NCBI RefSeq assembly: GCF_963678225.1
Contig: NZ_OY782764.1
Span: 62,001-126,000 of the forward strand
Origin: an uncultured Cohaesibacter sp.
GTDB lineage: Bacteria; Pseudomonadota; Alphaproteobacteria; Rhizobiales; Cohaesibacteraceae
Length of the DNA: 64,000 bases
Reading direction: 5' to 3'
In this document: piece after piece, positions 33,239-43,046 of the stretch
Layout of the letters: every line of letters starts with the position of its first letter
Numbering within the stretch: position 1 is the first letter of the stretch
Notes under the pieces: model-generated
The model's input: the letters and a program-made list of their open reading frames with translations, nothing else
Told to the model about the DNA's origin: nothing
Database searches by the model: none
Position numbers and translations under genes: made by a program

Positions 33239-34306
33239 TCAAGCGTTAGCGGTTTCGTATCGCCAGAACAACGGGAAACCGGGATCAAAAACAACGACTT
33301 CATCACCATCAACGGTGATCTTGTCTTCCAGAACCAGCGGCGCATCGGTCTTGAACAGGCGAATGCGCTCTTCATTGGCCGGAAGACCGTAGAAGGCAGG
33401 ACCATTAAGAGACATGAAGGCTTCAAGCTTATCAAGCGCGCCATCTTCCTCAAACACATGGGCCAGACAGTTGACCGTGTTGCTGGCATTGAACACACCG
33501 GCACAGCCGCAGGCACATTCCTTGGCAGACTTGGAATGCGGTGCCGAGTCTGTCCCAAGGAAGAAACGCCCGTCGCCAGAAGTCGCCGCTGCGCGCAGGG
33601 CAAGACGATGCTTCTCGCGCTTGGCAACCGGCAGACAATAATAATGCGGCTTGATGCCACCAACCAGAATGGCATTGCGGTTGATAATCAGATGATGAGT
33701 CGTGATGGTCGCAGCGGTTTTATCCCCCGCGCTCTTGACGAAATTCACTCCATCTTCGGTGGTCACATGCTCCATCACAATGCGCAAAGAAGGAAAACGC
33801 TCCCGTATCGGCGTCAGCACGCGGTCAATGAAAACGGCCTCACGGTCGAAAATATCGATATCGGCGTCAGTCACTTCCCCATGCACCAAAAGCGGCACAT
33901 CAATCTCAGCCATTTTCTCAAGCACAGGATAAACAGCCTCGATGTTGCGCACACCGCTGTCCGAGTTGGTGGTTGCACCTGCGGGATAAAGCTTCAGCGC
34001 CTTGATGAGCCCCGATTTGACGCCCAATTCGACATCCGCCGGATCGGTGCGCTCTGTCAGATACAAGGTCATCAACGGCTCGAAGCGGTGGCCTGCCGGA
34101 AGAGCCGCCTTAATACGCCCCAGATAAGCCTCCGCATCAGAGGTCTTAACAACAGGAGGCACCAGATTGGGCATAATGATCGCCCGCCCGAAATGTGCAC
34201 TGGTATGAGGCAAAACCGCCTTGAGCATTTCACCATCGCGCAAATGCAAATGCCAGTCATCGGGACGGCGAATAATAAAATCGGCTTGATTATCGGCTAG
34301 GCTCAT
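33239..34306 (-). CDS. pyrC: Dihydroorotase, class II
   Basis: 355 residues from ATG 34306 with AGGAG eight bases upstream. Zinc amidohydrolase that cyclises carbamoyl aspartate. The metal-binding [16 protein letters not shown] lies near residue 14, the carboxylated-Lys region [18 protein letters not shown] near residue 101, VHGEVTD near residue 140, [13 protein letters not shown] near residue 172 and the Asp of [17 protein letters not shown] near residue 251. The last motif and the length mark the short class II (E. coli type) enzyme. Co-directional with pyrE. Confidence 0.95.
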   Translation of the reverse strand: MSLADNQADFIIRRPDDWHLHLRDGEMLKAVLPHTSAHFGRAIIMPNLVPPVVKTSDAEAYLGRIKAALPAGHRFEPLMTLYLTERTDPADVELGVKSGLIKALKLYPAGATTNSDSGVRNIEAVYPVLEKMAEIDVPLLVHGEVTDADIDIFDREAVFIDRVLTPIRERFPSLRIVMEHVTTEDGVNFVKSAGDKTAATITTHHLIINRNAILVGGIKPHYYCLPVAKREKHRLALRAAATSGDGRFFLGTDSAPHSKSAKECACGCAGVFNASNTVNCLAHVFEEDGALDKLEAFMSLNGPAFYGLPANEERIRLFKTDAPLVLEDKITVDGDEVVVFDPGFPLFWRYETANA

Positions 34307-34456
34307 GGGGCAACTCCTGAAGGCATCTCGCGGGGACATCGCTCCGCTAATGCAAATTGCGCTATCTTTAACAGCATTTTACCGAAAATGCCTAGCCCTT
34401 CGTTTGATCTGTGGAAGTCTGACCAGCTTTCCCCTGCCAATACCCACCCAGAATAG

Positions 34457-34487
34457 AAAAAGCCCGGACAGCAAGCTGCCCGGGCCT
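34457..34487 (-). terminator. Terminator after araB
   Basis: The arms GCCCGG (34462-34467) and CCGGGC (34480-34485), extended by inner AGC/GCT pairing, are followed on the minus strand by TTTTTC. It lies 33 bases after the araB stop. Confidence 0.85.
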
Positions 34488-34517
34488 AGTCTAGTCCACT
34501 TTGCGTGGAGATGCGCT

Positions 34518-36146
34518 TTAGCTCTTGGCCAGATCTCCGGCAAAGGCGCCGACGCGCTTATAATCTTCATAGATTGCGTTATAGAGCTTATGCATTTCGG
34601 GATTCGGCTCGAAGCTTTTCTCGATCGGGCTCAGCATCGCATCCTTGGCTTTATAGATATCCTCATAGGCCCCGGCGGCAGTCGCTGCGAAAATGGCAGC
34701 CCCACGTGCGCAGGCCTGATCGGACAGAGCCACATCCACCTTGCGGTTCATCACATCGGCGCAAACCTGAGAGATGAAGTCAGACTTGCGAGCAATACCG
34801 CCAATGGCAACGATGCTGTTGACCTTGACACCCTGCTCTTCAAAGCGCTCCACGATTGCGCGCGATCCATAAGCCGTTGCTTCAATCAGGGCACGATAGA
34901 TGGACGGCGCCGTCGATCCAAGATGCAATCCAGCAATAATAGACTTCACTGTCTGGTCAGCATCAGGCGTACGACGTCCATTAAGCCAGTCCAAGGCGCG
35001 CTCACCATAACCACCCGGCGGCAACTCGGCGGCTTCCTTTTCAAGCTCCGGCAACAGGGAACCAGCCTTGCCACGACCATTCCGGCCCCACTGCAGCAAA
35101 CGCTCGAACCATGCGAAGACATCACCGAAGGAAGACTGGCCAGCTTCAAAACCAACCAGATCAGGCAGAACGCTACCCGGAACCTGACCGCAAATACCGC
35201 TGACCAACGTGTCGCTCACCTCTTCAGGCGGCGCAACAAGGATGTCGCAGGTGGAAGTGCCCATGGCACGAACCAGAGAATATGGCTCGATACCGGCCCC
35301 AACAGCGCCCATATGACAATCGAAAGCACCAACGGCAATCGGAATACCGGCCTTGAGGCCAAAGCGCCCGGCCCAGTCAGAAGACAGATTGCCAGCAACC
35401 TGATCACTGGTCTTGGTTTCCCCGAACAGCGGCGTGGTCAGATTGCCCAGCAGCGGATCAAGCGCCTGCAGCCATTCCCGGCTCGGCAAGCCGCCAAATT
35501 CCGGATGCCACAAAGCCTTGTGCCCGGCCGCGCAACGAGAGCGAACGATCTTGGACGCATCGGTCACACCAGCCAGCACAGCAGGGATCCAGTCGCACAG
35601 CTCGACCCAATTGGCCGCTGCGCGGAAAACGGTCGGATTACGACGACCGACATTCAGGATCTTGGCCCAGTACCATTCCGAAGAATAAATGCCGCCGACA
35701 TATTTTGTATAATCAGGAAACTGGCCCGAATGGCACAGATCATTGATCTCCTGCGCTTCGGCAACAGAGGTGTGGTCTTTCCAGAGAATGCACATGGCAT
35801 CCGGATCAGACGAGAAACCATCCTTGAGCGCCAGTGCGGTACCGTCGGCCGTGACAGGCATGGGGGATGACCCGGTGGTGTCTACGCCAATACCGATAAT
35901 GTCTGGATGCGCTTCGAGCCCGGCGATTGCTTCGCGCACGGCTGAGCCCATCGCTTCGAGATAGTCTGACGGATGCTGGCGAAACTGCTGACGCGCCGCA
36001 TCACAGAATTTCCCCTCGGCCCAGCGGGGATAGTTCGCAACTGCCGAGGAAAGCTCCTCCCCGTCTGCTACCCGGACAACAACGGCCCGCACACTATCCG
36101 ATCCGAAGTCGAGACCGAGAGCACAGCTGTCATTGGTTGAACTCAT
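34518..36146 (-). CDS. araB: Ribulokinase
   Basis: FGGY-family kinase of 542 residues that phosphorylates L-ribulose. N-terminal LGLDFGSDSVRAVVV carries the phosphate loop, GIGVDTTGSSPMPV is near residue 84, the ribulokinase-type WKDHT near residue 122, GAFDCHMGAVGAGI near residue 273 with the catalytic Asp, MGTSTCD near residue 292, and IVAIGGIARKSDFISQVCADV near residue 447. Length and the WKDHT/MGTSTCD motifs separate it from xylulokinase. Transcribed alone on the minus strand, divergent from the AraC-family gene, with GGGAGG before the ATG. It acts with araA and araD to make D-xylulose-5-P from L-arabinose. Confidence 0.93.
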   Translation of the reverse strand: MSSTNDSCALGLDFGSDSVRAVVVRVADGEELSSAVANYPRWAEGKFCDAARQQFRQHPSDYLEAMGSAVREAIAGLEAHPDIIGIGVDTTGSSPMPVTADGTALALKDGFSSDPDAMCILWKDHTSVAEAQEINDLCHSGQFPDYTKYVGGIYSSEWYWAKILNVGRRNPTVFRAAANWVELCDWIPAVLAGVTDASKIVRSRCAAGHKALWHPEFGGLPSREWLQALDPLLGNLTTPLFGETKTSDQVAGNLSSDWAGRFGLKAGIPIAVGAFDCHMGAVGAGIEPYSLVRAMGTSTCDILVAPPEEVSDTLVSGICGQVPGSVLPDLVGFEAGQSSFGDVFAWFERLLQWGRNGRGKAGSLLPELEKEAAELPPGGYGERALDWLNGRRTPDADQTVKSIIAGLHLGSTAPSIYRALIEATAYGSRAIVERFEEQGVKVNSIVAIGGIARKSDFISQVCADVMNRKVDVALSDQACARGAAIFAATAAGAYEDIYKAKDAMLSPIEKSFEPNPEMHKLYNAIYEDYKRVGAFAGDLAKS

Positions 36147-36287
36147 TCGATATTCCTCCCTACCGTTGAAACGCCAACAGGTTTTCTTTGGCCGCTTCTA
36201 TGGATAATTCTCCTCAAACTCATCCATAACGCGGCTTTCAATTTCGATAGACTTAGTTTACAATATGGACGATCCTGATATTCCACA
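36147..36287. promoter_or_regulatory. Divergent araB / AraC-family regulator control region with TATGGA half-sites
   Basis: Three related half-sites are visible: TATGGATAAT (from 36199), TTATGGATGA on the minus strand (36220-36229) and AATATGGACGAT (36262-36273). The last is identical over 12 bases to a site upstream of chvE (44418-44429) and close to one upstream of araD (39961-39973). Repeated asymmetric half-sites in a divergent promoter are typical of AraC-type activators. Binding by the adjacent regulator is inferred. Confidence 0.6.
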
Positions 36288-37346
36288 ATGCAGCATCAGG
36301 CTAGAGACATGGACGATCATTCTTATTTCGATCCTGCCCAAGATCCGCAGGTACAGAGAATCTTTAACAAGCTTTCCTATCGCAGTTCACCCAAGAACTA
36401 CGACAAGGAAGTGGCCGCTCTTTTCCCGGGATTCGAGTTTGGAATCCGGCTTGTTGCGGGCATTACCCCCATTGAAAAGGGAGGGCCACTCGATTTCCAT
36501 ATCGACCGTCCTAACGGCATGCATGGATGGATCATCAACCTGACCGTGGATGGCCAGGGGAAGCTCTTCGATGGCAAGAATACAACGATTGTGAAGCCAG
36601 GAGACCTCGTCCTCTTCCCCCCTGACGCTCGCCATTTCTATGGCCGGGACCCAGATTCCGACAAATGGTGGCACCGCTGGATCTATTTCCAGCCGCGCGC
36701 CTTCTGGAAGCCATGGCTGCAATGGGATGAAGAGGTCAACGGCGTTTATATCATGCGCCACAGAGAGGAAAGCCGCTTCAGCGAATTGTTCCGCCTCTTC
36801 GTGGAAGTGGAAAAATGGGCAGGACTTTCCGACAGCCTTTCTGCCGACCTTGCATTCAACAGACTGGAACATATCCTGCTATTTTGTGCAAGGATGAACA
36901 GAGCGGAAAAGAAGTCCAACATCGAAATTGACGAGCGCGTTCTGGCCGCCTGCACGCTAATTTCCAACAATCTGGACAAGCCACTGACGGTCAACGAAAT
37001 CGCAAGTCATGTCTGCCTGTCCCCATCACGTCTATCCCACCTGTTCCGCAAATATATCGGCACAGGCATTGTGCAATGGCGCGATGGTCAGCGCATCCAG
37101 TATGCCATGCAAGTGCTGCGCGTCTCCAACGTTCCCATCAAGGCACTCTCGCAGATGGTCGGCTATGAGGATCCGCTTTATTTTTCACGTGTTTTCCGCC
37201 GCCACACCAACATGAGCCCACGCACATTCCGAGAGCGCAGCCTTTCCATGATCGTTCGCTCCGAAGGAGAGCAAATCGACAACGCATTGGATAAGGCAAC
37301 CGCCGTTTTTGCAGCCGAAGTGCCACTGCCCAAACACGGCAGTTAA
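36288..37346 (+). CDS. araC: AraC-family transcriptional regulator of L-arabinose genes
   Basis: 352 residues (ATG 36288, or ATG 36309 giving 345). The N-terminal half is a cupin-like sugar-binding domain resembling E. coli AraC: PLDFHIDRPNGMHGWIINLT near residue 65, VKPGDLVLFPPDARHFYGRD near residue 104 and WHRWIYFQPRAFWKPWLQW near residue 127. The C-terminal domain has two helix-turn-helix motifs: LTVNEIASHVCLSPSRLSHL then FRKYIG near residue 233, and IKALSQMVGYEDPLYFSRVF then RRHTNMSPRTFRE near residue 285. It is longer than E. coli AraC (292) because of extensions at both ends. It is divergent from araB and shares TATGGA-type sites with araD and chvE promoters. Confidence 0.88.
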   Translation: MQHQARDMDDHSYFDPAQDPQVQRIFNKLSYRSSPKNYDKEVAALFPGFEFGIRLVAGITPIEKGGPLDFHIDRPNGMHGWIINLTVDGQGKLFDGKNTTIVKPGDLVLFPPDARHFYGRDPDSDKWWHRWIYFQPRAFWKPWLQWDEEVNGVYIMRHREESRFSELFRLFVEVEKWAGLSDSLSADLAFNRLEHILLFCARMNRAEKKSNIEIDERVLAACTLISNNLDKPLTVNEIASHVCLSPSRLSHLFRKYIGTGIVQWRDGQRIQYAMQVLRVSNVPIKALSQMVGYEDPLYFSRVFRRHTNMSPRTFRERSLSMIVRSEGEQIDNALDKATAVFAAEVPLPKHGS

Positions 37347-37412
37347 CGTCCGCGCATCAAAGCGAGCCGCCTCTCGCCCCAGGCAATGAAGGGCAAAATA
37401 AATTGGGAAACG

Positions 37413-37445
37413 AAAAAGCCCGACCAATCACTTGGCCGGGCTTTT
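37413..37445. terminator. Bidirectional terminator between araC and araA
   Basis: The arms AAAAAGCCCG.CC and GG.CGGGCTTTT, with A/T runs on both sides, lie between the convergent genes ending at 37346 and 37470. Confidence 0.88.
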
Positions 37446-37469
37446 CTTATTGCAATGCGCTTTCAGCGA

Positions 37470-38981
37470 TTATACGCGAATGCCCTTAGCCAGGTGCCAA
37501 TAGATTTCATTATTGCGCAGCGTCTGCTTGAAATCGGAGATTTTGGTATCGCCGTCAATCAAGGCCAACTCGATTCCGGCGATAGTCGCAAAGTCTTCCA
37601 GCATCTCCGCAGTCACATCATAGCTGTAAGCGGTGTGGTGGGCGCCACCGGCCAAAATCCAAGCCTCACAGGCGGTTTTGAAGTCTGGCTTACATTGCCA
37701 CACAGCGCGCGCCACAGGGAGCTTTGGCAGGTCCGGATGCTCAACAGAGGTCACCTCGTTGGCAATCAGGCGGAAACGGTTACCCATGTCGATAAGGCAG
37801 GCGTTGATAGCGCTGCCCTTGACCGAGTCAAAGACCATACGCACCGGATCCGGCTTACCACCAATGCCAAGCTCGTGAATCTCAAGGCGCGGCTTGCTTT
37901 CTGCGATGGTCGGGCAGACCTCAAGCATATGAGCTCCAAGAACCAGCTCTTCACCCGGCTTGGAAACATCATAAGTGTAATCTTCCATAAAGGAGCAGGC
38001 ACCGCTCTTACCATGCCCCATAACCTTCATGGCGCGCACAAGCGCAGGGGTTTTCCAGTCGCCTTCACCAGCAAAGCCGAAGCCCTGCTCCATCATGCGC
38101 TGAGGCGCAAGGCCGGGAAGCTGATTGAGGCCATGCAAATCTTCAAATGTATGGGTAAAGCCCTTGTAATTCCCCTCTTTAAGGAAGTAGGAAATGGCCA
38201 GTTCCTGCCGCGCTGCATCAAGCAGGGAAGACCGCTTAGCACCACCAGCCTGAAGCTCGGGAACAAGCTCATAAGTCTTGTCATATTCCGCAACCAGCGC
38301 TTCCACGTCAGCATCTGAGAAGTCAGCCATTTTGGCGACCAGATCACCAACCGGCCAGTAATCCACCTTGAAGCCGAAGGCCATTTCGGCAGACACCTTG
38401 TCGCCATCGGTCACGGCAACATTGCGCATATTGTCACCAAAGCGGCAAACGCCTGAGCCCTGCCAATCGTCCCAGGCGCGCGCAGCGCGCATCCAGCTGT
38501 CAATCCGATCCTGAACCGCAGGATCGCTCCAGTGGCCAACAACAACCTTGCGGCCAATGCGCATGCGCGTATGCAGGAAACCCGCTTCCCGGTCGCCATG
38601 GGCAGACTGGTGCAGGTTCATGTAGTCCATATCAATGGAATCCCAAGGCAATGCTGCATTGAGCTGCGTATGCAGATGCAGCATCGGCTTGGTCAGAGCG
38701 TTAAGGCCGCGAATCCACATTTTGGAAGGCGAAAAAGTATGCATCCACAAGATGATACCGCCACATTCAGGGTCAGCCGACGCCCGACGGCAAACATCCG
38801 CAATTTCCTCCCCGGTCGTCGCCACTGTCGCAAATTCGAGCGGCAACACCAGACGCCCGTCTTTGGACAGCCCCTCAACAACCTTACGGGCACCATCAGC
38901 CACCTCGGCCAATGTTTCCGGACCATAAAGGTGCTGCGAGCCGCACACAAACCAGAATTTCAAAGGTTTCAAACCAAACAT
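37470..38981 (-). CDS. araA: L-arabinose isomerase
   Basis: 503 residues from ATG 38981, which sits eight bases after AAAGG and aligns the N-terminus ([12 protein letters not shown]) with E. coli AraA; the ATG at 38987 adds two residues. It converts L-arabinose to L-ribulose with Mn2+. The metal and catalytic residues are present: [20 protein letters not shown] near residue 302, [10 protein letters not shown] near residue 330, [10 protein letters not shown] near residue 347 and [10 protein letters not shown] near residue 446. Minus strand, separated from araD by a terminator, so it may have its own promoter or depend on read-through. Confidence 0.96.
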   Translation of the reverse strand: MFGLKPLKFWFVCGSQHLYGPETLAEVADGARKVVEGLSKDGRLVLPLEFATVATTGEEIADVCRRASADPECGGIILWMHTFSPSKMWIRGLNALTKPMLHLHTQLNAALPWDSIDMDYMNLHQSAHGDREAGFLHTRMRIGRKVVVGHWSDPAVQDRIDSWMRAARAWDDWQGSGVCRFGDNMRNVAVTDGDKVSAEMAFGFKVDYWPVGDLVAKMADFSDADVEALVAEYDKTYELVPELQAGGAKRSSLLDAARQELAISYFLKEGNYKGFTHTFEDLHGLNQLPGLAPQRMMEQGFGFAGEGDWKTPALVRAMKVMGHGKSGACSFMEDYTYDVSKPGEELVLGAHMLEVCPTIAESKPRLEIHELGIGGKPDPVRMVFDSVKGSAINACLIDMGNRFRLIANEVTSVEHPDLPKLPVARAVWQCKPDFKTACEAWILAGGAHHTAYSYDVTAEMLEDFATIAGIELALIDGDTKISDFKQTLRNNEIYWHLAKGIRV

Positions 38982-39077
38982 TTCCATGCCCTTTCAATTT
39001 TCGACCGGCGTCAGTTGCGCGATGGTCTGGATATGTTTGCGCGAAGGATGCAAAGCCTAAATCCCTCCCCTTTGCGC

Positions 39078-39124
39078 AAAAAAGCGGTTCCGAGATGCTT
39101 AGGCATTTCCCCCCTCGGAACCGC
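39078..39124 (-). terminator. Terminator between araD and araA
   Basis: Perfect 11-bp arms GCGGTTCCGAG (39084-39094) and CTCGGAACCGC (39114-39124) with a 19-base loop, followed on the minus strand by TTTTTTG. It lies 10 bases after the araD stop. Confidence 0.85.
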
Positions 39125-39134
39125 AAGACGGTAC

Positions 39135-39824
39135 CTATTTCTGCCCATACCAGGCATTTTTTCCATGTTTGCGCTCATAGTGATAATCGAGCACATACTG
39201 CTCCAATGGCGGTATGGGATTGGTAATCGTTGCGGTAATCGTTGCCATGTGGGCAACCTCTTCGAGCACAACTGCATTGTGCACGGCGTCATCAGCATCC
39301 TTGCCCCAGGCAAAAGGCCCATGGCCGGCCACCAGAACCATCGGAACAGCTGCGGGATCAAGCCCTTCAAAGCGTTCAACAATGGCCTCGCCGGTCGTCG
39401 TTTCATAGTCTCGATTGACCTGTTCTTCAGTGAGAGGCTTGGTGCAGGGCACCGGACCGGCGCAATAATCCGCCTGCGTGGTACCGAGGCACGGAATCTC
39501 CCGGCGCGCCTGAGCCCAGGCGACAGCATGGCGGGAATGGGTATGCACCACACCACCAATCTGCGGAAAGGCCTTGTAAAGCGTGGTATGGGTTTTCGTG
39601 TCAGAAGACGGCTTCTTACTGCCCCAGACAACATTATTGTCGAGGTCAACAACCACCATATCGTCAGCAGACATCGTTTCGTAAGGGACGCCCGACGGCT
39701 TGATGACAACCAGCCCCTTCTCACGATCGATCGCACTGACATTACCCCAAGTGTAGATCACGACACCACGGTCATTCAGTTCGATATTCGCGCGAAAAAC
39801 CTCTTCCCTCAGTTCTTTCAGCAT
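39135..39824 (-). CDS. araD: L-ribulose-5-phosphate 4-epimerase
   Basis: 229-residue class II aldolase-fold enzyme that converts L-ribulose-5-P to D-xylulose-5-P. Sugar-binding TWGNVSAIDREKGLVVIKPS is near residue 25, KPSSDTKTH near residue 71, the zinc ligands HTHSRHAVAWAQ near residue 94, YCAGPVPCT near residue 118, and VLVAGHGPFAWGKD near residue 162 with the third His. Strong GGAGG site. Upstream lie two TATGGA half-sites, so it is probably under the AraC-type regulator. Confidence 0.94.
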   Translation of the reverse strand: MLKELREEVFRANIELNDRGVVIYTWGNVSAIDREKGLVVIKPSGVPYETMSADDMVVVDLDNNVVWGSKKPSSDTKTHTTLYKAFPQIGGVVHTHSRHAVAWAQARREIPCLGTTQADYCAGPVPCTKPLTEEQVNRDYETTTGEAIVERFEGLDPAAVPMVLVAGHGPFAWGKDADDAVHNAVVLEEVAHMATITATITNPIPPLEQYVLDYHYERKHGKNAWYGQK

Positions 39825-40215
39825 TTGAATGTCCTCCTCAAACCGCCCTATTCGTCACGTGGCTTCATGCGAGCCAGGGCTTATTTTCGAAATATTACAG
39901 CAACCGGAGCACCATTCTGGCCATTCATCTGACCACACCCCTCGACCAGTCCACCTTGAAAATATGGACAGATCCCCGCCAGGCGGTTAGAGGCTATAAG
40001 GTTATACTTATGGATTATCTTGCTATCCGCACCAATGAGGCGATTGCTATAAAACAAGCATTTTTCGACTGCACGCCGGATATGGCAAAAATGCTTGCGG
40101 AAAGCGCCGAACCAGAAATGTCCTATAGATGATCCGATCAGCGATCCCGAATGTCTCGACATTCTGGAAAAGAGGTGGGCTGCAGGCCAGCCCACCCATT
40201 GGTTCACTTGAAGAC
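39825..40215. promoter_or_regulatory. araD upstream region with TATGGA half-sites and gguB terminator
   Basis: No gene. AATATGGACAGATC (39960-39973) and TTATGGATTATC (40008-40019) resemble the araB/araC and chvE sites and lie ~140 and ~185 bases upstream of araD. The terminator for the chvE-gguA-gguB operon is at 40166-40196. Confidence 0.55.
40166..40196 (-). terminator. Terminator of chvE-gguA-gguB operon
   Basis: Perfect 9-bp arms GGTGGGCTG (40174-40182) and CAGCCCACC (40188-40196), followed on the minus strand by TCTTTTCC, 20 bases after the permease stop. Confidence 0.8.
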
Positions 40216-41427
40216 TTAGCCAGCCTTCTTCTTGTTGTAGACGTCGAAGATAACGGCCGCGAGCAGAACAACACCCTTAATGACCTGCTGCCAATCGATA
40301 CCGATGGACAGAATGGACATGCCGTTGTTCATCACACCCATCAGGAAGGCACCAATAATCGCGCCGGTAACCGTACCGACACCACCTGTCGTGGATGCAC
40401 CACCAATGAAGACAGCTGCGATAACGTCAAGCTCGTAGCCATAACCGGCTTTCGGGGTTGCCGTGTTGAGGCGAGCAGCAAACACCAAGCCAGCAAAGGC
40501 AGCCAGAAGCCCCATGTTGGCGAAGGTCAGGAATGTTAGACGCTCGGTATTCACACCGGAGAGCTTGGCAGCTTTCACGTTGCCACCCAGAGCATAGATC
40601 CGACGACCAACCGTAGAAGACGAGGTCAGGAAGCCATAAGCAGCAACCAGCACAGCAATAACGATCAGAACGTTTGGATAACCTCTGTAGCCAGCCATAA
40701 CGTAGGAAAGATAGTTGATAGCGAAGACGATAAGAAGATTCTTCAGCACAAAGAAGGCAAATGGCTCTTCAAGATTACCGAACTTGGCGCGTTCTTTACG
40801 ATCTTTCCAAGCGGAATAAATCAGGAATACACTCAGGATGATCCCAAGAACAACTGTCAGCATGTGCGGACGACCAACACCGAACAGGTCAGGAATGAAA
40901 CCCGAGCTCAGTTTCTGGAAGCCGGTCGGGAACGGGCCGATGGACTGACCATTGAGCAACGCCAGCGTAAGACCGCGGAAGCTAAGCATACCAGCCAGCG
41001 TAACGATAAAGGCCGGGATCTTGTAATACGCCACCCAAAAGCCCTGCAACGCCCCAATCGCGGTACCAACAATCAGGCACACGATGATCGTGACAACATA
41101 GTTGATCTCGTAATTGACGATCATCACGGCAGCGAGAGCGCCAATAAAGCCCATGACCGAGCCGACCGACAGGTCGATATGGCCTGCCACAATGATGAGC
41201 AACATACCAATCGCCATGATGACGATGTAGCTGTTCTGAAGAATGAGGTTGGTCAGGTTGAGCGGCTTCATGAGAATACCGTTGGTAACAACCTGGAAGA
41301 AGATCATAACAGCGATCAGGGCAATCAAAAGGCCGTATTCGCGTACGTTTGACTTCAGATAACTGGCGACGCTGACAGTTGCACCTGCGTCAGAGTTTGC
41401 CGGAGACGGGTTTTCCACCTGTGACAT
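40216..41427 (-). CDS. gguB: Multiple-sugar ABC transporter permease (GguB/MmsB type)
   Basis: 403-residue permease of the ribose/xylose (CUT2) class with about 11-12 hydrophobic segments, longer than RbsC (~320), as is usual for XylH/GguB. Recognisable family segments are IVIMAIGMLLIIVAGHIDLS near residue 70, IPAFIVTLAGMLSFRGL near residue 135, GRRIYALGGNVKAAKLSGVN then TERLTFLTFANMGLL near residue 273, and IAAVFIGGASTTGGVGTVTG then AIIGAFLMGVMNNGM near residue 334. It is four bases downstream of gguA and is the last gene of the operon. Confidence 0.93.
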   Translation of the reverse strand: MSQVENPSPANSDAGATVSVASYLKSNVREYGLLIALIAVMIFFQVVTNGILMKPLNLTNLILQNSYIVIMAIGMLLIIVAGHIDLSVGSVMGFIGALAAVMIVNYEINYVVTIIVCLIVGTAIGALQGFWVAYYKIPAFIVTLAGMLSFRGLTLALLNGQSIGPFPTGFQKLSSGFIPDLFGVGRPHMLTVVLGIILSVFLIYSAWKDRKERAKFGNLEEPFAFFVLKNLLIVFAINYLSYVMAGYRGYPNVLIVIAVLVAAYGFLTSSSTVGRRIYALGGNVKAAKLSGVNTERLTFLTFANMGLLAAFAGLVFAARLNTATPKAGYGYELDVIAAVFIGGASTTGGVGTVTGAIIGAFLMGVMNNGMSILSIGIDWQQVIKGVVLLAAVIFDVYNKKKAG

Positions 41428-41431
41428 TGTT

Positions 41432-42958
41432 TCAGCCTTTGTCCTTGATGATCATCCGCATGATTTTTTCTTGCGAAGCTTCCTTCGTAGGCATTTCGCC
41501 AACCATCCTGCCCTCGTTCATGACGTAGATCCTGTCTGTCATGCCCAGCAGTTCTGGCAATTCCGAAGAAATGAAAATGATACCCTTGCCCTCTTGAGCG
41601 AGCTGGTTGATGATCGCGTAAATTTCGTATTTGGCATTCACGTCGATACCGCGTGTCGGCTCATCCAGAATGAGCACATCCGGGTTGGCAAACAGCCATT
41701 TACTCAAAACGACCTTCTGCTGGTTGCCACCAGACAAGTTGACCACCTGCTGCATCAAACTGGAGCATTTGGTGTTCAGCTTCTTCTTATATTCAAGACC
41801 GACGCGGGTTTCCGCATTATCATCGATGACGATGCCCTTGGATACGCCTTCCAGATTGGAGAGTGTCGTGTTGACTTTGATGCTGTTCTCAAGAACCAGA
41901 CCATATTCCTTGCGGTCCTCGGTCACATAAGCCAAACCGTTTGCAACGGCCTTGTTGATCGTACTGACGTCGATCGGTTCGCCACGCAACTCAACTTGTC
42001 CTGAAATTTTCTGGCCATAAGCACGACCAAAAAGGCTCATCGCAAGTTCAGTTCGCCCGGCACCCATCAAGCCGGAAATCCCGACGATCTCGCCTGCACG
42101 AACATTGAAATTGACATCGCGGATCAAATGGCGGTCAGCATGCACCTGGTGATAGACATTCCAGCCCTTCACCTCGAGCAGCATGTTGCCGATTTCAGGA
42201 GTCCGCTGGGGGAAGCGGTTGGTCAGTTCTCGCCCGACCATGTCCTTGATGATCTTGTTTTCCATTTCCTCGGTTTTGTCACAGTCCAGCGTACTGACGG
42301 TCTGACCGTCGCGCAACACTGTGATCTTGTCCGCAACCTTCACAACCTCATTGAGCTTGTGCGAGATCAGAATTGAGGAAATGCCTTTGCTTTTGAATTC
42401 GAGCAGAAGCTGCAGCAGCGCTTCACTATCCCGCTCGTTCAGAGAAGACGTTGGCTCGTCGAGAATGAGCAACTTCACTTCCTTGGAGAGAGCCTTGGCA
42501 ATCTCAACCAGCTGCTGCTGACCCGTACCCAGGTTCGTAACCAGCGTGCCGGTTGGTTTGTCCAGCCCGACAATCTTGAGCAGCATCTCTGCTTCAGAGT
42601 GCGCTACAGGCCAATTGATGACCCCTTTGGTAGCCCGCTCGTTGCCCAGGAAGATATTCTCGGCGATTGACAGAAGAGGAACCAGAGCCAGTTCCTGGTG
42701 AATGATGATAATGCCCTTTTCTTCACTGTCGGAGATGGTGGCGAATTTCTGGGTTTCTCCGTTATAGACGATATCCCCTTCATATGTGCCATGGGGATAG
42801 ACGCCCGAGAGAACCTTCATCAGGGTTGACTTGCCTGCGCCATTCTCACCGACCAAGGCATGAATTTCACCTTCGCCGACCGTCAGGTTCACATCACTCA
42901 AGGCCTTTACACCTGGAAAGGTCTTGGTGATTCCTCGCATTTCTAAGATGGTGTTCAT
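41432..42958 (-). CDS. gguA: Multiple-sugar ABC transporter ATPase (GguA/MmsA type)
   Basis: 508 residues with two fused ATPase domains, as in all CUT2 sugar importers. I chose ATG 42958 (GAGG five bases upstream), which starts [20 protein letters not shown]. Domain 1: Walker [16 protein letters not shown] near residue 37, signature [15 protein letters not shown] near residue 144, Walker [12 protein letters not shown] near residue 163. Domain 2: degenerate Walker [19 protein letters not shown] near residue 292, signature [15 protein letters not shown] near residue 404 and [18 protein letters not shown] near residue 424. It energises ChvE-dependent uptake of L-arabinose, galactose, glucose and similar sugars. 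Confidence 0.94.
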   Translation of the reverse strand: MNTILEMRGITKTFPGVKALSDVNLTVGEGEIHALVGENGAGKSTLMKVLSGVYPHGTYEGDIVYNGETQKFATISDSEEKGIIIIHQELALVPLLSIAENIFLGNERATKGVINWPVAHSEAEMLLKIVGLDKPTGTLVTNLGTGQQQLVEIAKALSKEVKLLILDEPTSSLNERDSEALLQLLLEFKSKGISSILISHKLNEVVKVADKITVLRDGQTVSTLDCDKTEEMENKIIKDMVGRELTNRFPQRTPEIGNMLLEVKGWNVYHQVHADRHLIRDVNFNVRAGEIVGISGLMGAGRTELAMSLFGRAYGQKISGQVELRGEPIDVSTINKAVANGLAYVTEDRKEYGLVLENSIKVNTTLSNLEGVSKGIVIDDNAETRVGLEYKKKLNTKCSSLMQQVVNLSGGNQQKVVLSKWLFANPDVLILDEPTRGIDVNAKYEIYAIINQLAQEGKGIIFISSELPELLGMTDRIYVMNEGRMVGEMPTKEASQEKIMRMIIKDKG

Positions 42959-43002
42959 GTCAGCCTCAAGCAAACAGTCTCTTTATTGTTCTTGAAGAAC
43001 GG

Positions 43003-43042
43003 ATGGAGGGGGTGAGACTTTCCACCTCCCTCCCCCGGGAGG
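43003..43042 (-). other. Stem-loop between chvE and gguA
   Basis: A G-rich stretch (GGAGGGGGTG) faces CCACCTCCCTCC across a short loop in the 88-base spacer after chvE. It is probably a stabilising or attenuating hairpin that favours binding-protein synthesis over ATPase and permease. Confidence 0.45.
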
Positions 43043-43046
43043 ACCC

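Noticed and set aside
34305..35870. 521-residue open frame on the plus strand
   Set aside because: Antisense to araB with all its catalytic motifs; low-complexity His/Arg/Gln-rich translation typical of a shadow.
38532..39932. 466-residue open frame on the plus strand
   Set aside because: Runs antisense across araA, a terminator and araD; no domain seen.
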